Assembly (NCBI RefSeq): GCF_023053635.1
Contig: NC_086171.1
Span: forward strand, 10,000,006 to 10,064,005
Length of the DNA: 64,000 nucleotides
Origin: Elgaria multicarinata webbii
Taxonomy: Eukaryota > Chordata > Lepidosauria > Squamata > Anguidae
Reading direction: 5' to 3'
Shown here: positions 1 to 12,800 of the stretch, one piece after another
Layout of the letters: each line of letters begins with the position of its first letter
Numbering within the stretch: the stretch's first letter is position 1
Made by a program: the position numbers and the translations under genes
The notes under the pieces: generated by a model
Seen by the model: the letters and a program-made list of their open reading frames with translations, nothing else
Database searches by the model: none
Told to the model about the DNA's origin: nothing

Positions 1-2
1 CA

Positions 3-162
3 CGGGCAACAACTGCGAAGCTAATGAAAAAGGCCTTTTTGGAAGCTCTGCAATCAAACGACTACAGAACTCTAGAGGAGTTTTTGCGTGAAAAGCAAGT
101 AGATGTGGACACGGTTTTCGAAGTGGAAGATGAGAACCTGCTCTTGGCTTCCTACAAACAAG
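3..162 (+). CDS. ASB4: ASB4 exon 1 (partial)
   Basis: Open from the left edge and reads [17 protein letters not shown], then [21 protein letters not shown], which matches the ASB4 N-terminus. It ends after the first base of a glycine codon at donor GTAAAA (163). The true start codon is upstream of base 1. The in-frame ATG at 24 is internal by comparison with mammals. Confidence 0.95.
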
Positions 163-1086
163 GTAAAAAGCAACAGCAACGTTTTAGCTTGTGGAAGTAA
201 ATTGCCTATTTGTAGTTTACTAGTATTTGTACTTTGGAGGAGGTATTGTCGTATTATCCAACCTTCCAGATCTGAGACTGATTAACTGATATATTTGCTA
301 CACAGTAGCCCCTATGGATTGCTACTACAGGCCCAGCATTGAGGAGGAAACTGAAGAAATAGCAAGGTGTCAGAAATGCTGAAAGGTGGCCCCAGTTTTA
401 CAAACGTTATCTTCGGAGCAAACCCAAACCCAATACATTTTAGAAATACTGGAAGTTGAACTCATAGTGTAGGTCATTGCCTTTCTGCCCACTTGTCTTT
501 GAAATACATGTAAAATTAGACAGAATGCAGTGGTTACCCCAAAGGGCAATTTCCTGTGTGCCAACCCCATGCATTGCTTCCTGGGCCCTCAGCTCCCTGA
601 CACTTAACACAGTATTAAGTTTCCGGTCACATTTAAAATACCTTCGTTCAGGAGTAAATTCTGGCAGGAATTGAAGGTAGCACTTTTATTATGATTACTT
701 AGCAGGCTCTAAAGTGCTGTGAGTAAATATTCTGTAAATAGCAGTCAGCAGCGCAGAGAAAAGGGACGATTGCATCCACTGTCTGTGATCCTAAGATAGC
801 TCTGATTCAATGGTAAATATATACATTTTATTCATCCTTTGCATCACTCCCCCACCCCAGTTGAACTCCCCAAACACTTGTGATCCTCCAAATATATGCG
901 ATGTTTAAACATATTTAAAATCTGTATTCAGTGCTGCATTGCTGCTCAATTTTATCCTGGTTGTGTTTTTATACTGTATTTTATATTATGCTTTTATACT
1001 GTTTGTTTTATATTTTGAATGGTTTTGATGGTTTTAATTTTTGTAAACCGCCCAGAGAGCTTCAGTTATTGGGTGGTAAAAAAATG

Positions 1087-1136
<50 letters not shown>

Positions 1137-4100
1137 CCAAACAACCCTATTGTGTTACCTCAGGATTGGACAAACATAGGGATCTGTTTTTTACTTGAAC
1201 TCTGAGATTCACTTAGTGGAGTCTGGGGTAAAAGGGATATACTTAGAGGAATTACAGAATTCTGACCACAGGAATTTGTTCTGAGCACCAGAATGGAATG
1301 GAGTTGATAGTACTACTTCTCCACACAAATCCATATCTGGTTACCCCAAGCTTTCTTCATTTCAAGCAGCAGGGCCAACCCTACCATTAGACAGAAGGAG
1401 GCAGATGCCCCAGACAGCAGATTGTGGCTGTCATGAAAGGGCAGGTAATTATTAGTTTATTTAATTTATTGTTGTTGTTTTTACTGTTAGAGAGAGGGAG
1501 AGTTGCTGATGGGATTTTCTGCCCCAGGTGCCAAAATAATTTGCCTGACTTTGTGTACTTCATTTGGTGGGTGAGGGAGTGCCATTTGTTGTTCCAACTC
1601 AGGGAACAAAATACCACGGGACAGCCCTATTCAGCAACATAATTTAGGATAGGAGGGGGCTCTTTTTGTTGATGTTCTTGTTAAACAATTGGGATTCCGA
1701 AATCCTTACTAATCTATACTTTGGAAAGGTCATATCATGCATACTTCTTATTCTTTTTAAATCAGGGTATTGGCTGCCTAGTTATAAACTACAACATTCT
1801 TGGGCAACTGGACTACATTTATCCGTTCTCTATGGCCATCTGGAGAGCCTGAGGGTGCTGCTGAAGCACAAAGCAACCATCAACTGCAGACCCAATGGGA
1901 AAGCGGCCATGCACATTGCCTGTGAAGTTGCCAACCTGGATTGTGTCAAGATACTTTGCAGTCACGGAGCAAAAACCAACTGCTATTCACTAAGTGGACT
2001 TGCACCACTGCATTTTTGTACAACAAAGCTGTCTATACCTTGTGCGCAGCACTTGATCTGGAAAGGTGAGTTTAGTTTCAGAGAATGGGGTGGTTCACAG
2101 GACACATCGCAATCCCATTGGGAGTTGCATATTCTGAGGGTTATGTGAGGGTTGTTTAACTCTTATATAACTCCCAATGGACAGGAAACCATTTAGGGCT
2201 TTAAATGTCAAGACCAACACCAACAAGCATAGTTTTTCTGCTTGATTTAACCATTGCAAAAATGAAGTCTGGGCCAGCTCTATCATTAGACCAAGTGCCT
2301 TGGCTGCCTCAGCTGGCAAATCTTGTGTTGGGTTAGCAGAGGAAGGGCCTCCTTGGCCACTCACCTTTGTTAGAAGCCTGCCCCAAGTCCCCTAAACTAG
2401 CTTGCTGTGCACAGGTGCAATGGTCGAAGTCTCCTATTGCCAGTGTTGAGGTAACATTCAACTGGCTGTCTGGTTGGCTTCTGCATATGGAATTGGGGAG
2501 AGGGGGTGCCATTCTGGTCCTTTGCTTTAGGCAGCCAAATGTCTCAGACTGGCCCTAGATATAATCATGTACTACTACTGGCATTATGGACTTGAGGTTT
2601 TTTAAAAAGTATATTTAGCATCCATAGAATCATAGAAGAAGCTTGTTTGCAAGGGTTTTTTTAGGCTTTGAAATATTTAGATTAAATTGGAATGACAGAA
2701 TCAAGTAAAACAGTGGCCTGGTTCACATGATCACAGGGTGATTAATTAGAGAAGGTGGCTTGCTAACCAGCCTACATTGTGCCGCTTGCATTAGCATAAT
2801 TACCTTCAGCAGCATGACTTGTCGTGTTGTGCAAACCTGGCCATGCTGCATGGGTAACAAGCCACCCAGAACCCTAAAACAGCCCATGGGCTCTGGGTGG
2901 CTTGTTACCCATGGCAGCAAGCCACCCTGGCCAAGTTTGCACAACACCACAAGTTGCACTGCCAAGGGTAATTATGCGAATCCACCTGGCATTCAGCCAA
3001 CATGCACGACTGGGGAAATAAGCCGCCATGTCTATATTTTGGTGCTCTGCCTATCATTCATAGAATCATAGAATCATAGAATAGCAGAGTTGGAAGGGGC
3101 CTACAAGGCCATCGAGTCCAACCCCCTGCTCAATGCAGGAATCCACCCTAAAGCATCCCTGACAGATGGTTGTCCAGCTGCCTCTTGAAGGCCTCTAGTG
3201 TGGGAGATGCCACAACCTCACCAGGCAACTGATTCCATTGTCGTACTGCTCTAATAGTCTGGAAGTTTTTCCTGATGTCCAGCTGGAATCTGGCTTCCTT
3301 TAACTTGAGCCCGTTATTCCGTGTCCTGCACTCTGGGAGGATCGAGAAGAGATCCTGGCCCTCCTCTGTGTGACAACCTTTTAAGTATTTGAAGAGTGCT
3401 ATCATGTCTCCCCTCAATCTTCTCTTCTCCAGGCTAAACATGCCCAGTTCTTTCAGTCTCTCTTCATAGGGCTTTGTTTCCAGACCCCTGATCATCCTGG
3501 TTGCCCTCCTCTGAACACGCTCCAGCTTGTCTGCATCCTTCTTTAATTGTGGAGCCCAGAACTGGACGCAATACTCTAGATGAGGCCTAACCAGGGCCAA
3601 ATAGAGAGGAACCAGTACCTCACGTGATTTGGAAGCTATACTTCTATTAATGCAGCCCAAAATAGCATTTGCCTTTCTTGCAGCCATATCGCACTGTTGG
3701 CTCATATTCAGCTTGCGATCTACAACAATTCCAAGATCAATTCCATTGCAGGAGTAGGAGATTCTGTCCAACTATACACACGCGCAAGCAAAACACACAC
3801 AAGAAAAATAGAGTGGATGAAAAACATATGATTTTAAATTTAAGCTTATTTGGTGGCGGTGGTGGTGAACACAGGATTGGAAGGAAGATTGAATGGATTT
3901 AAAATGATTAATTCTTATGCGCTAGCAATGTTTGTGGTTAACATACTTTTTACTGCTGAAAGATGCACATTATTGCATTTGGTATAAGGGTAAATTAATG
4001 GTGTCATTCTTATTCCCCATGAAGCTAATAAAGTAGACAGCAGGACTTAGATTGCTACCATGAGGAATCGTAGAAAAGTCCAAACTACTCTTGCAAAATG

Positions 4101-6254
4101 CAGTGTAAGCTGAAATGACACATTCTGAGTGACCTACTTTCTGTATGGAGAATACTTTATAGACTAAGTATTCATCCTCAAGCGATTTGTGAACTACCTT
4201 GAAAGGAGAGATTTAAAAACTGGACTCTTCCAGGTACAAAGGAAAGTGAAGAGAGCATTAAAGAAACCTTTAAATTAGGGCAGGCTCGCCGGATTAAAGA
4301 AATCTTAAGCAATTAACCATGTACTTGATGAATCTATCGATTTATATGTGCAAATTTGCAAAACACAATAGTTCTGAAGTAAGAAGCATACGTTCTGTAT
4401 GTCAATCAGCCTTCCCCAACCTCCAGATGTTTTGGACTACAACTCCTAGCATTCCTGATCATTGGAGCTACTGGCAGCTTAAGTCCGAAACATCTGGAAG
4501 GCGCCAAGTTGAGGAAGATGGGTGTAAATGCATGCTTGTGTTATAGCAGTCATCATTTTAAGACCAAACTACATGCTACATTAAATGCAGTGAAGGCTGG
4601 TGGCTCCGATCTCAGAAGGGAGATGAATCCGCTCCGGGTTTCAGTCAGAACCAGTGAGATCTCTAAATGAGCTTTCCAAAGTGTAAAGCTCCAGTTCTGA
4701 CTGGTTCTGACTGAAACCCGGAGCGGATTCACTGCCCCACTGACATCGGAGCCACTGGCCTCCATTGTATGTACTTTACCCTTGGAGGAATGACAATAAG
4801 GATTGATATGGTAGCACACCCAGACCTGCGGCCGGTTGAAGAGTTGTTGTCTAATTTACTTTTCAGTATGCAATCAAGGTCAGTGTCAAGGGTAGGCATA
4901 GCTGGGCACTTGGCAAGGGCCCCCAGCCTGCTGGAGTTGCTCCTCTCCTTCCCCACTGTACCCTGCTTGTTCACCTGCCTCTCACTCTGGCCCAGAGTGT
5001 GGTGGTGGTGAGAAGGAGAAGCAGTAGATGCTGCTGTGTTCACTGGCTCTCCGCCTGTCAAACAAGCAAGTGGTAGCTGTGAAGGGAAGGAAGATGAGGG
5101 GCAAGAGCATCTGGTGGCAGTGGCTGCCAGAGAAATGGCTGTGCAATGAAAGACAGGACAGTCACACACAGGCTGTTTCTACACCAGCCCAAAATGCGGG
5201 CTCGTCATGGCCGAGTCCCTGTGCGTCCAAATGACGCACAAGGACTCCCAGGGGCAGGCGGGGACAAGTATGGGCTTTCCCAGGGATAAATAATCCCTGG
5301 GAAAATCCAATTCTTCCTGCAGTCTCGGGATCATCCAAGGGGTGGCCGCCCATCCTGGCTTCTTCCCTCCTCCCCTCGAATAGGGAAGGAGCCAGGCCAG
5401 GAGGAATCGGGTGGGAGGGGGAGAAGGATCAGGGCTTCTTCCCCCACTTACCTTTCGCTGGAGCACGGCTGCGCTCCAACTCCTGTCACTTTAAAAAAAA
5501 ATGGCCATCTCCACTTGTGCGGCATCCATCCTCCCATCCCAGACGTCGCGCCAGCCATTTGGACATGGGGGACGATCCTGGAAGGCGGTAAGTTCAGGAT
5601 CACCCCCCTCCTTCTATACCTGTATGGTGTAGAAATGGCCACACATTCCATGGCTACCTCCTAAGTGAGGTAAGCACAAGAACCCTGAACCCAACCCATG
5701 AACATTTCTTTGAAATGTTCTTCTCCTTTGAATTTCTTTTCTAATGCAATTTCTGTCACATTGCATGAGGATGTGAGAGAAATTTTCGGCACAGTACTAT
5801 TTCCAAAGGGTGAGAGCCACCGCTGAGAAGACCCGCCAGTGGTGTAAGCAGAGCAGCAGTGTTGGATACTGCTCATTAATTACTCAAGGCCTGTCTAAAA
5901 AGGCATGTTTCTGCACCCCATTTTAAAAAAGCCATGTTCCCAGATCTGATATACTTTGGCAGACAGGTAGTTCCGCTGAAGACCAAACCCTCTCTGTGGA
6001 AGCCGCCCGCCTCTCCTGTGACATAGATGGAGGACTGTTAACAAATTTCCTGAGCTAGATCTTAAAAAGCAGGATGGTATATATGGGTGAAGACGTTACC
6101 TCAAATGTCCTGGCCCCAACTATCAGGAGCTTTGTAGCACCTTGAATTAGCCCAGAATCATAAATAGGTAGCTGATGAAGATTAAAAAGAAAGAAAGAAT
6201 TGGAGATATATATTTTTGTAAACCGCCCAGAGAGCTTTGGCTATGGGGTGGTAT

Positions 6255-6297
<43 letters not shown>

Positions 6298-6503
6298 CTG
6301 TGGTATATCATCATCACCAGAGATTGCTGTGGAGCCTGCCTCCTGGGCCAATTGGAATAATGTATGTATTAATAAAAACAAAAAATAAATGTTGCTTGCA
6401 AATTACCTTCAAGGGAGAATAACCTACATGGAGCGTGGCATTAACATCTTCTACAATGTTACACACAAGTTGCTAATACCCCCTTTTCCAGGAAAGGATA
6501 AGA

Positions 6504-6560
<57 letters not shown>

Positions 6561-9500
6561 GCTAAGATAATAATGAAACAAGCCAGAGTCAAGCCATAAC
6601 TTCATTATTCAGGCAGGAATTAGTGGTAACTGTGGGATTTGTCTGTTATGTTGGGGTACACATACTGATTGCCCACTAGATGGGGTTGTTGCTTCAACTG
6701 AAACGTAAATGAATAATTCAACTGGTGGATTTGCAGACAGAAGACCCTTCTGTAGAGGAAACCGTGTGCGATCCATAATTCACACTGTACATGGTGTTTT
6801 TGCTGTGTGTGTGCAGCAAAATATGAATTGAATTTCTCCTCCCCCAGGAAGGCCCCTGCATGCACCCAAATCTGCTTTAGAGGGTGGGGGCCATAAAGCC
6901 ATAACATTGGATTTAACCCTAAGAGCACAATATTAGGTCCTGTCATAAAAACTAAAATATTTCTGAATGTGTCGTTCGGGTCTTGGATCTACTTCAAATG
7001 TAAAAGCACAACTGTACAGGAAACAGATTTCTGTTGTAATTGACTACAAAGGTGCCCCCAGTTAATCAGGCAGCAGAAGATTCCCCCCCACCCTTAAGAA
7101 TGTATTTTCAGTACAAGAACTTGTAACAACTGCAGGCAGCAAGCAACGTCTTAAAGGAGGGGTTTCCCTTTATATCATGCATTGTGCATTATGCCTGCTG
7201 CAACATGTACATCCATTATCTACAAACAAATAAAGTGGGGCTGTTCACATGACATGTCAGCCCATCATGAGCCCACCATGGGTTATATTTAATCCATGGT
7301 GAGGCTGCAGTGTGTGCAGATGCCATTTTGAATATGCAACCCTTGCATAACCTGCGGTCTGTTTTAGGGTTATGAGAGGGTTATTTAACCCTCCCCTGAG
7401 CAGGGATTGCATATGCAACTTGCACTCGCAGATGCTGTGACTTGTTGTGGGTGAAATAACCCACAATGAGCTTTCCAGTCAGTGTGTTCCTTGCATCACA
7501 GCTATTGCTTTTATTCATACGCAAATATATGCAAGTGTAAGTAACTGATCAATCATTTGGCTAAAGTTCATACAATGAATTAATATCCACCCCAGTAAAA
7601 TAGCTGTTTAAGAAACATTTATTTATTTATTTATTACATTTTTATACCGCCCAATAGCCGAAGCTCTCTTTAGCTTACAATTTAGCTTACAATTTCCAGA
7701 GAGGTAGCTGTGTTAGGCCGTTACAGCAAAAAATGATAAAGAGTCTTGTATCACTTTATAGACTAACAAATTTATTGAGGCATACATTTTCATGGACTGC
7801 AATCTACTTCATCAGACACACTTAGTTTACAGTGTTATTTCTTTAACAGTTCAGCAAGCACGTGTCTTTGAAACGAGAGAGAGAGTAGAAGTTTGTCTTC
7901 TCAGCTTTCTCCTTTTATTTTCCTTCCAAACAGGTGCAGACGTGAATATAAGAACGAACAATCAAGATGAGGAAACTCCCCTTCACACAGTGGCACGTTA
8001 CGGCATCCCTGAAATGGTGGCCTTTTACGTGGAACAAGGAGCTGTGGTCGATGGTGGCAACGCCCACAGAGAAACCCCATTGGCTTGTGCAGTTTACTGG
8101 GCCCTGAATGGTAAGGAACAAACCTACAGCACGGATCACCATCTGATCTGTAGGATGCTGCTGGACTATCAAGCGGACGTCAATTCGCGGGATGAGGATT
8201 TCAGAACTCCGCTCCACAAGGCTGCCTGGAACTGTGACCACGTACTGTTGGACATGTTGCTTGCGGCAGGAGCTGAAGCTAACCTTATGGATGACAATGG
8301 ATGTGCTCCTTTGCAGTACGTCCTGAAAGTAACAGGGGTACGGGCCAATGGCCAGCCAGATATTTGTTATCAACTGCTTCTGAATCATGGTGCTGCCAGA
8401 ATATATCCTCCACAGTTCCACAAGGTGATTTTTTTTTAAAAAAAAAAATTGTGTCTGTATGCATTTGTTTAGATCCAAGATGGGGGTCTGAATCCAGTTT
8501 TATGCTGATCCACTGCGCTGGTGGAAGGGACTTCCTCGTCCAGTCCCTCCCATGGCAGCCTCTCCAGCCCTTTGAAAAGGCTACATGGAGAGGCAGGAGA
8601 CTCTGCTGAATGGGGTGAGCTGTGGGGGAACGGGGGATCCCCCCAAATTGGGTGGTGGGACCTTATGCGAATGGAGCTGTTCCTCCCATGGAACACAGAT
8701 TCTGGATTCAATCAAAGGAATGGTAGGATGAAGGTTAACAGTCTTCTCCCTTTCAGAATAGATTTAAAAACCTGTCCTAATTGAGTTTGGATCATTGATT
8801 TCAGAGCATTGAACATGGCAGATGCTCTTTATGGTTCGCAAAATGTTCTTACAAGGCCTTTTAAGACTTCCGCCATCTGGGTCTTGTGGAGATGGATCCT
8901 AGGTCATCGGTCTTCATTTCGAGATCTGATTGCAGGCTATTTTGCATGTTAATCTCTATGTCAGAAAAATCATGTACCTTGTAAGGACTGATGATGGAAG
9001 GAATGCCTTTTTTTTTTGCTTTGGGGATGTGCACTGATAAGTGGATTACATGTGGGATTGATATGAGAATTTACGAAATACGCGTCTAAAATTCAACCAT
9101 GAGATGGTGAGTAGTTCTATAATAGCAGCCACACTCTTAGTTTTAATACTACTAGATGTTAGTTTTCTAATCCTCCTTATGGGTTGGATCCAGATTTATG
9201 GTAGATGTAAGTGGATTTTCCCGCCCCCTTCTTATTTATTTATTTATTTATTTAAAACATTTATATACCGCCCTATATCAGTAAGATCTCAGGGCAGCAT
9301 ACAGATAAAAGCATACAGTATAAAACAATAAATATACACAGCTAAAATCAAATTAAACCATAAACCAAGTTAAAACAATATATAATTTAAAAGCAGTAAA
9401 ACAATTAAAACAGTTAAAACAATGTGCCTAGTGAATTCAACCATTAAAAGCTTTGTTAAAGAGCCATGTTTTCACTTGGCGCCGGAATAAAATCAGCGTT

Positions 9501-9765
9501 AGCGCCAGTCGGGCCTCCAAGGGGAGGGCTTTCCACAGTCGGGGTGCCACAACAGAGAAAGCCCTCTCCTTTGTCCCAACATAGCAAATGTGTTGTGCTG
9601 GTGGGATGCGGAGAAGGGCTCCTCCAACAGATCTCAAGTTTCAGGCAGGCATATATAAGGAGAGGCGCTCCTTCCCACGGCAGCCCACCCAGCCCCCTGA
9701 AAATGGTACTGAATGTGATGAGCTTCCTCCTCCTCCTCCTCTTCCTCCTCCTCCTCCTCCTCCTC

Positions 9766-9813
<48 letters not shown>

Positions 9814-12800
9814 TATTACCTACCTCTCTCCGGATCTAGGCGGATGAGCTGTGTGTTGGGGAGGGGGGTGAGATCCCAAAAGAAATCAGACAAAGGGGCT
9901 TTCATGAGTGGAGCCCTTCCTCTCTCAGAAGAGCTTCTTCATGCAACGCATAGTTAAGCTTTGGAATTCACTACCACAAGATGGCTTTATAAGGGGATTG
10001 GATAAGGCTATCAATGGCTAGTAGTCCTGATGACTATGTGCTACCTCCAGTAGCAAGGGTGATAAGCCTATATACAGTGGTTGCTGGGGAACTTGGGTGA
10101 GAGGGTGCTGTTGCACCTGCGTTCTGCTTGTGGGTTCATGGTTGACAGCTGGTTGGCCACTGTGTGTGAACAGAGTGCTGGACTAGATGGATCCTTGATC
10201 TGATTCAGCATGGCTCTTCTTATGTTTTTAAGACAGATCCTGGATCCAAACCTATATTTATAAGACAGAGAAAGTATGGCTTAAGTCACTTATTCCAGTG
10301 CTGTCCTCCTAAACTCCTCTGGGAAAGGTGGTGTGAGGATTGTAGCCAGTCAACGTTTTCCTACACAAAAGAATCCCGTAGTGCCCTGAAGCAGACAACT
10401 GTCATCAGTGGTTCATGTTTTCTCAACTCCAGGAGTTCTCTGGGCCTGGCTTTCAGTTTTCACACTTACATAGCAATGCGTGAAGGTACAGGCCTGGCCA
10501 GCAATTTCAATAACTGTGCTGGGAGAACTCTAGGAAAAACAAACACATTTGAAGGGTGACCTGTTCAGTTCCATTGCCCATCAACAGCAGCCTGAAGAGA
10601 CAGACATGAAGGTCACCTGCTCACAGTTTTCAGCACTATGATGCAATGTCCTGTGTTTTTATTTAAATTATAATAATTATTTCTAAATTTGCATCTAGAC
10701 ATATTAATTCACCTATGCAAATTTTATGCAAATTAATGTCCTCTTTCACCCTCATTTTTAGTGAAGCATTTCCCTTTTGGGGGGCAATTCATAAGTGGCC
10801 ACCCACATGTGGCTCCACATGTGTCATCACTTTGATTGTGGCTTGTATGGTTGCAGAAGGTAGGCGAAGAAGCAGTGATAGCGAGAAGGAGAAGGCGGAG
10901 CAGGACCACAAGGCTCCTGAGGCTAGCTGTGGGCCGCTACAGGGCTGTAGGCCTTGGCAGTTTCCCAATGAAGCCGTCCCAATGAATGCCAGGCCTTCCT
11001 GCAAACACAAAGCTTTTCTCCACAACCATGAGGATTAGGAATTACTTTTAAATGATTAATTTTAAAGAACAACGTTCTCAAGGTGCTAAATTTCACACCA
11101 CTATAGGTTTGTACTTACTTAGCAAATGACAATCATTTGGTTGCATGGAATACACGCCTAAATATCACACCTATTGTACACATTCCAAGGGGGGTCGCCG
11201 TGCTAATCTCTTACAGCAAACCCAGAAAGGAGTAATATTTTAATGATTTCCAGGGGTTGAGCTGAAAAGAATTGTGATTTTGATCAGCATAGGTGTTTCT
11301 GTCCCACACATGTAACATCAATTAATATTTTCAAAAGTTGCACCCCATGTTGGAGAAGGGAAGGGGAACTGAAGTTCATTTCCTCAGTGAACAAGGAGGG
11401 GGAAACTTCAAAGAGAAAATACTTTCTGGAGAACAGTGAAATCCCAATAGGTGGTATATATTTCCATTTGCAGGTTTTGCAGGCCTGTTGCTCTCATCCC
11501 AGAGCAGTTGAGGTGATTGTGAATTCGTATGAACACATCAAATCCACAACAAAATGGAGGGCAGCTATACCTGAAGACATCCTTGAGGTAAAAACGTTTA
11601 ACGATTTCTTGTGTGTCTTTTAAAACACATCAGTAACATCTGCTGTATCAGAACTCAAGTCAGTATCTTTGTTAAAATGGGGGTTTAGCAGGAGATGAAT
11701 GTTGGCAAACACGCTGCATGGAGGGAGACACGGGATCTAAGGGTATATACAGACATGTGGAGCATGACTCTAGACCCTGAAACAGGTCCATGTACAATCT
11801 TCCTCAGAGAACTGATGGTTGTTGTGACAAGTGTGAAGCCATCTCTTTCCACCATTCCCTGTTTGGTTGCTGTCATGAAGCCACTTACTCCAGCTGACTC
11901 TGACCAGTGTTTCAAGTTTTAAAATAAAATACTTTAAGGTGCAATCCTATGCATGTTTAGACAGAAAAAACTCCTACAACTCACAGTATGCCTCAGCCAG
12001 CATGGTGGCTTTTTTTAAAGGTGCCAAATAACATTTTAATAGGATAAAACAAACGTTAAAGTCAAAAGCCTACCCAAAATATGGGGCTGCAATCAGTGCT
12101 GGATTCAAAGCCAGGTATGAATATCATTAGAGTACCAGAGGTGTGTGGGAAGCAGAGCTCAGCCCACAGGAGAAAAAAAAGAAGATGTTCACACAAACGG
12201 AACAATCAAGGCACTTTTAAATCCAATGGAATTCAGTAGGAGACAGCAACACTTGTGCTTATTTCCAACAATTAAAATCAACGAGACTCAAAAGTGCTTA
12301 ACTGCTGCTCAGTGGCAGCACCAGAAAAAAAAGGGGGGGCACAGAAGGGGCAACACATATTTCTAGGTGAGCGGGCTGTATCCTGCAAGCTCCAATTAAT
12401 CACCATGACAACAAGGCCTCAAGGCGCCAAAAGGAATACAAAATTGGCACCTGCCTGACCTCCAGAGACAGGGAGTTCCATAGAAGGGGGGCTACCATGC
12501 TGAAGGCTCTTCTCCTGGTGGACTCCAATTGGAGGATAGGTCTATATGGAACCACCAGGAGCATGCCCTCGGATTACCTCAGAGAACCGGCAGGTTGATA
12601 GAGGAGAAGGCGCCCTCTCAGGTATCCTTATAGGAGTTATAGGCCAAAACATCTGGAGAGCCCCAATTGCCCACCCCGTTCTAAACTGAAGTTATCTGGA
12701 AGGTCAAAATAATTGCAATCTCATTCATGGACTGCTGTTCAAAGAAATGAAGGCTGAACAGCAACAGAATGTTGCAGTGGGCCTTAAAAGATGCTGATAT

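Larger units (their letters stand above)
163..1765 (+). other. ASB4 intron 1
   Basis: Non-coding, from donor GTAAAA at 163 to the acceptor TTTTTAAATCAG ending at 1765. I recognise nothing in 163-930. The rest holds an L2-like LINE tail with a TA microsatellite (about 940-1135) and a possible hAT-type remnant (1372-1650). Confidence 0.85.
2066..7933 (+). other. ASB4 intron 2
   Basis: 5.9 kb intron filled with repeats: a palindrome at 2788-2983, a CR1 fragment at 3058-3773, foldback elements at 4407-4521, 4591-4766, 5171-5640 and 7245-7470, LINE fragments, and two trinucleotide microsatellites. I see nothing recognisable in 3774-4406, 4767-5170 or 6558-7244. Confidence 0.85.
8425..11473 (+). 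other. ASB4 intron 3
   Basis: Non-coding. 8425-9235 and 10807-11473 show nothing I recognise with confidence. The middle holds the LINE at 9236-9700, a compound microsatellite, and two dispersed repeats (9944-10230 and 10615-10806). Confidence 0.8.

Noticed and set aside
6200-6388. Poly-His, poly-Ile and poly-Ser frames
   Set aside because: Translation of the (ATC)n microsatellite in three frames.
7915-8478. 187-codon - strand frame
   Set aside because: Antisense shadow of ASB4 exon 3.
9466-9957. 163-codon frame with Leu and Ile runs
   Set aside because: Antisense of a LINE fragment plus the (CTC)n(ATT)n microsatellite.
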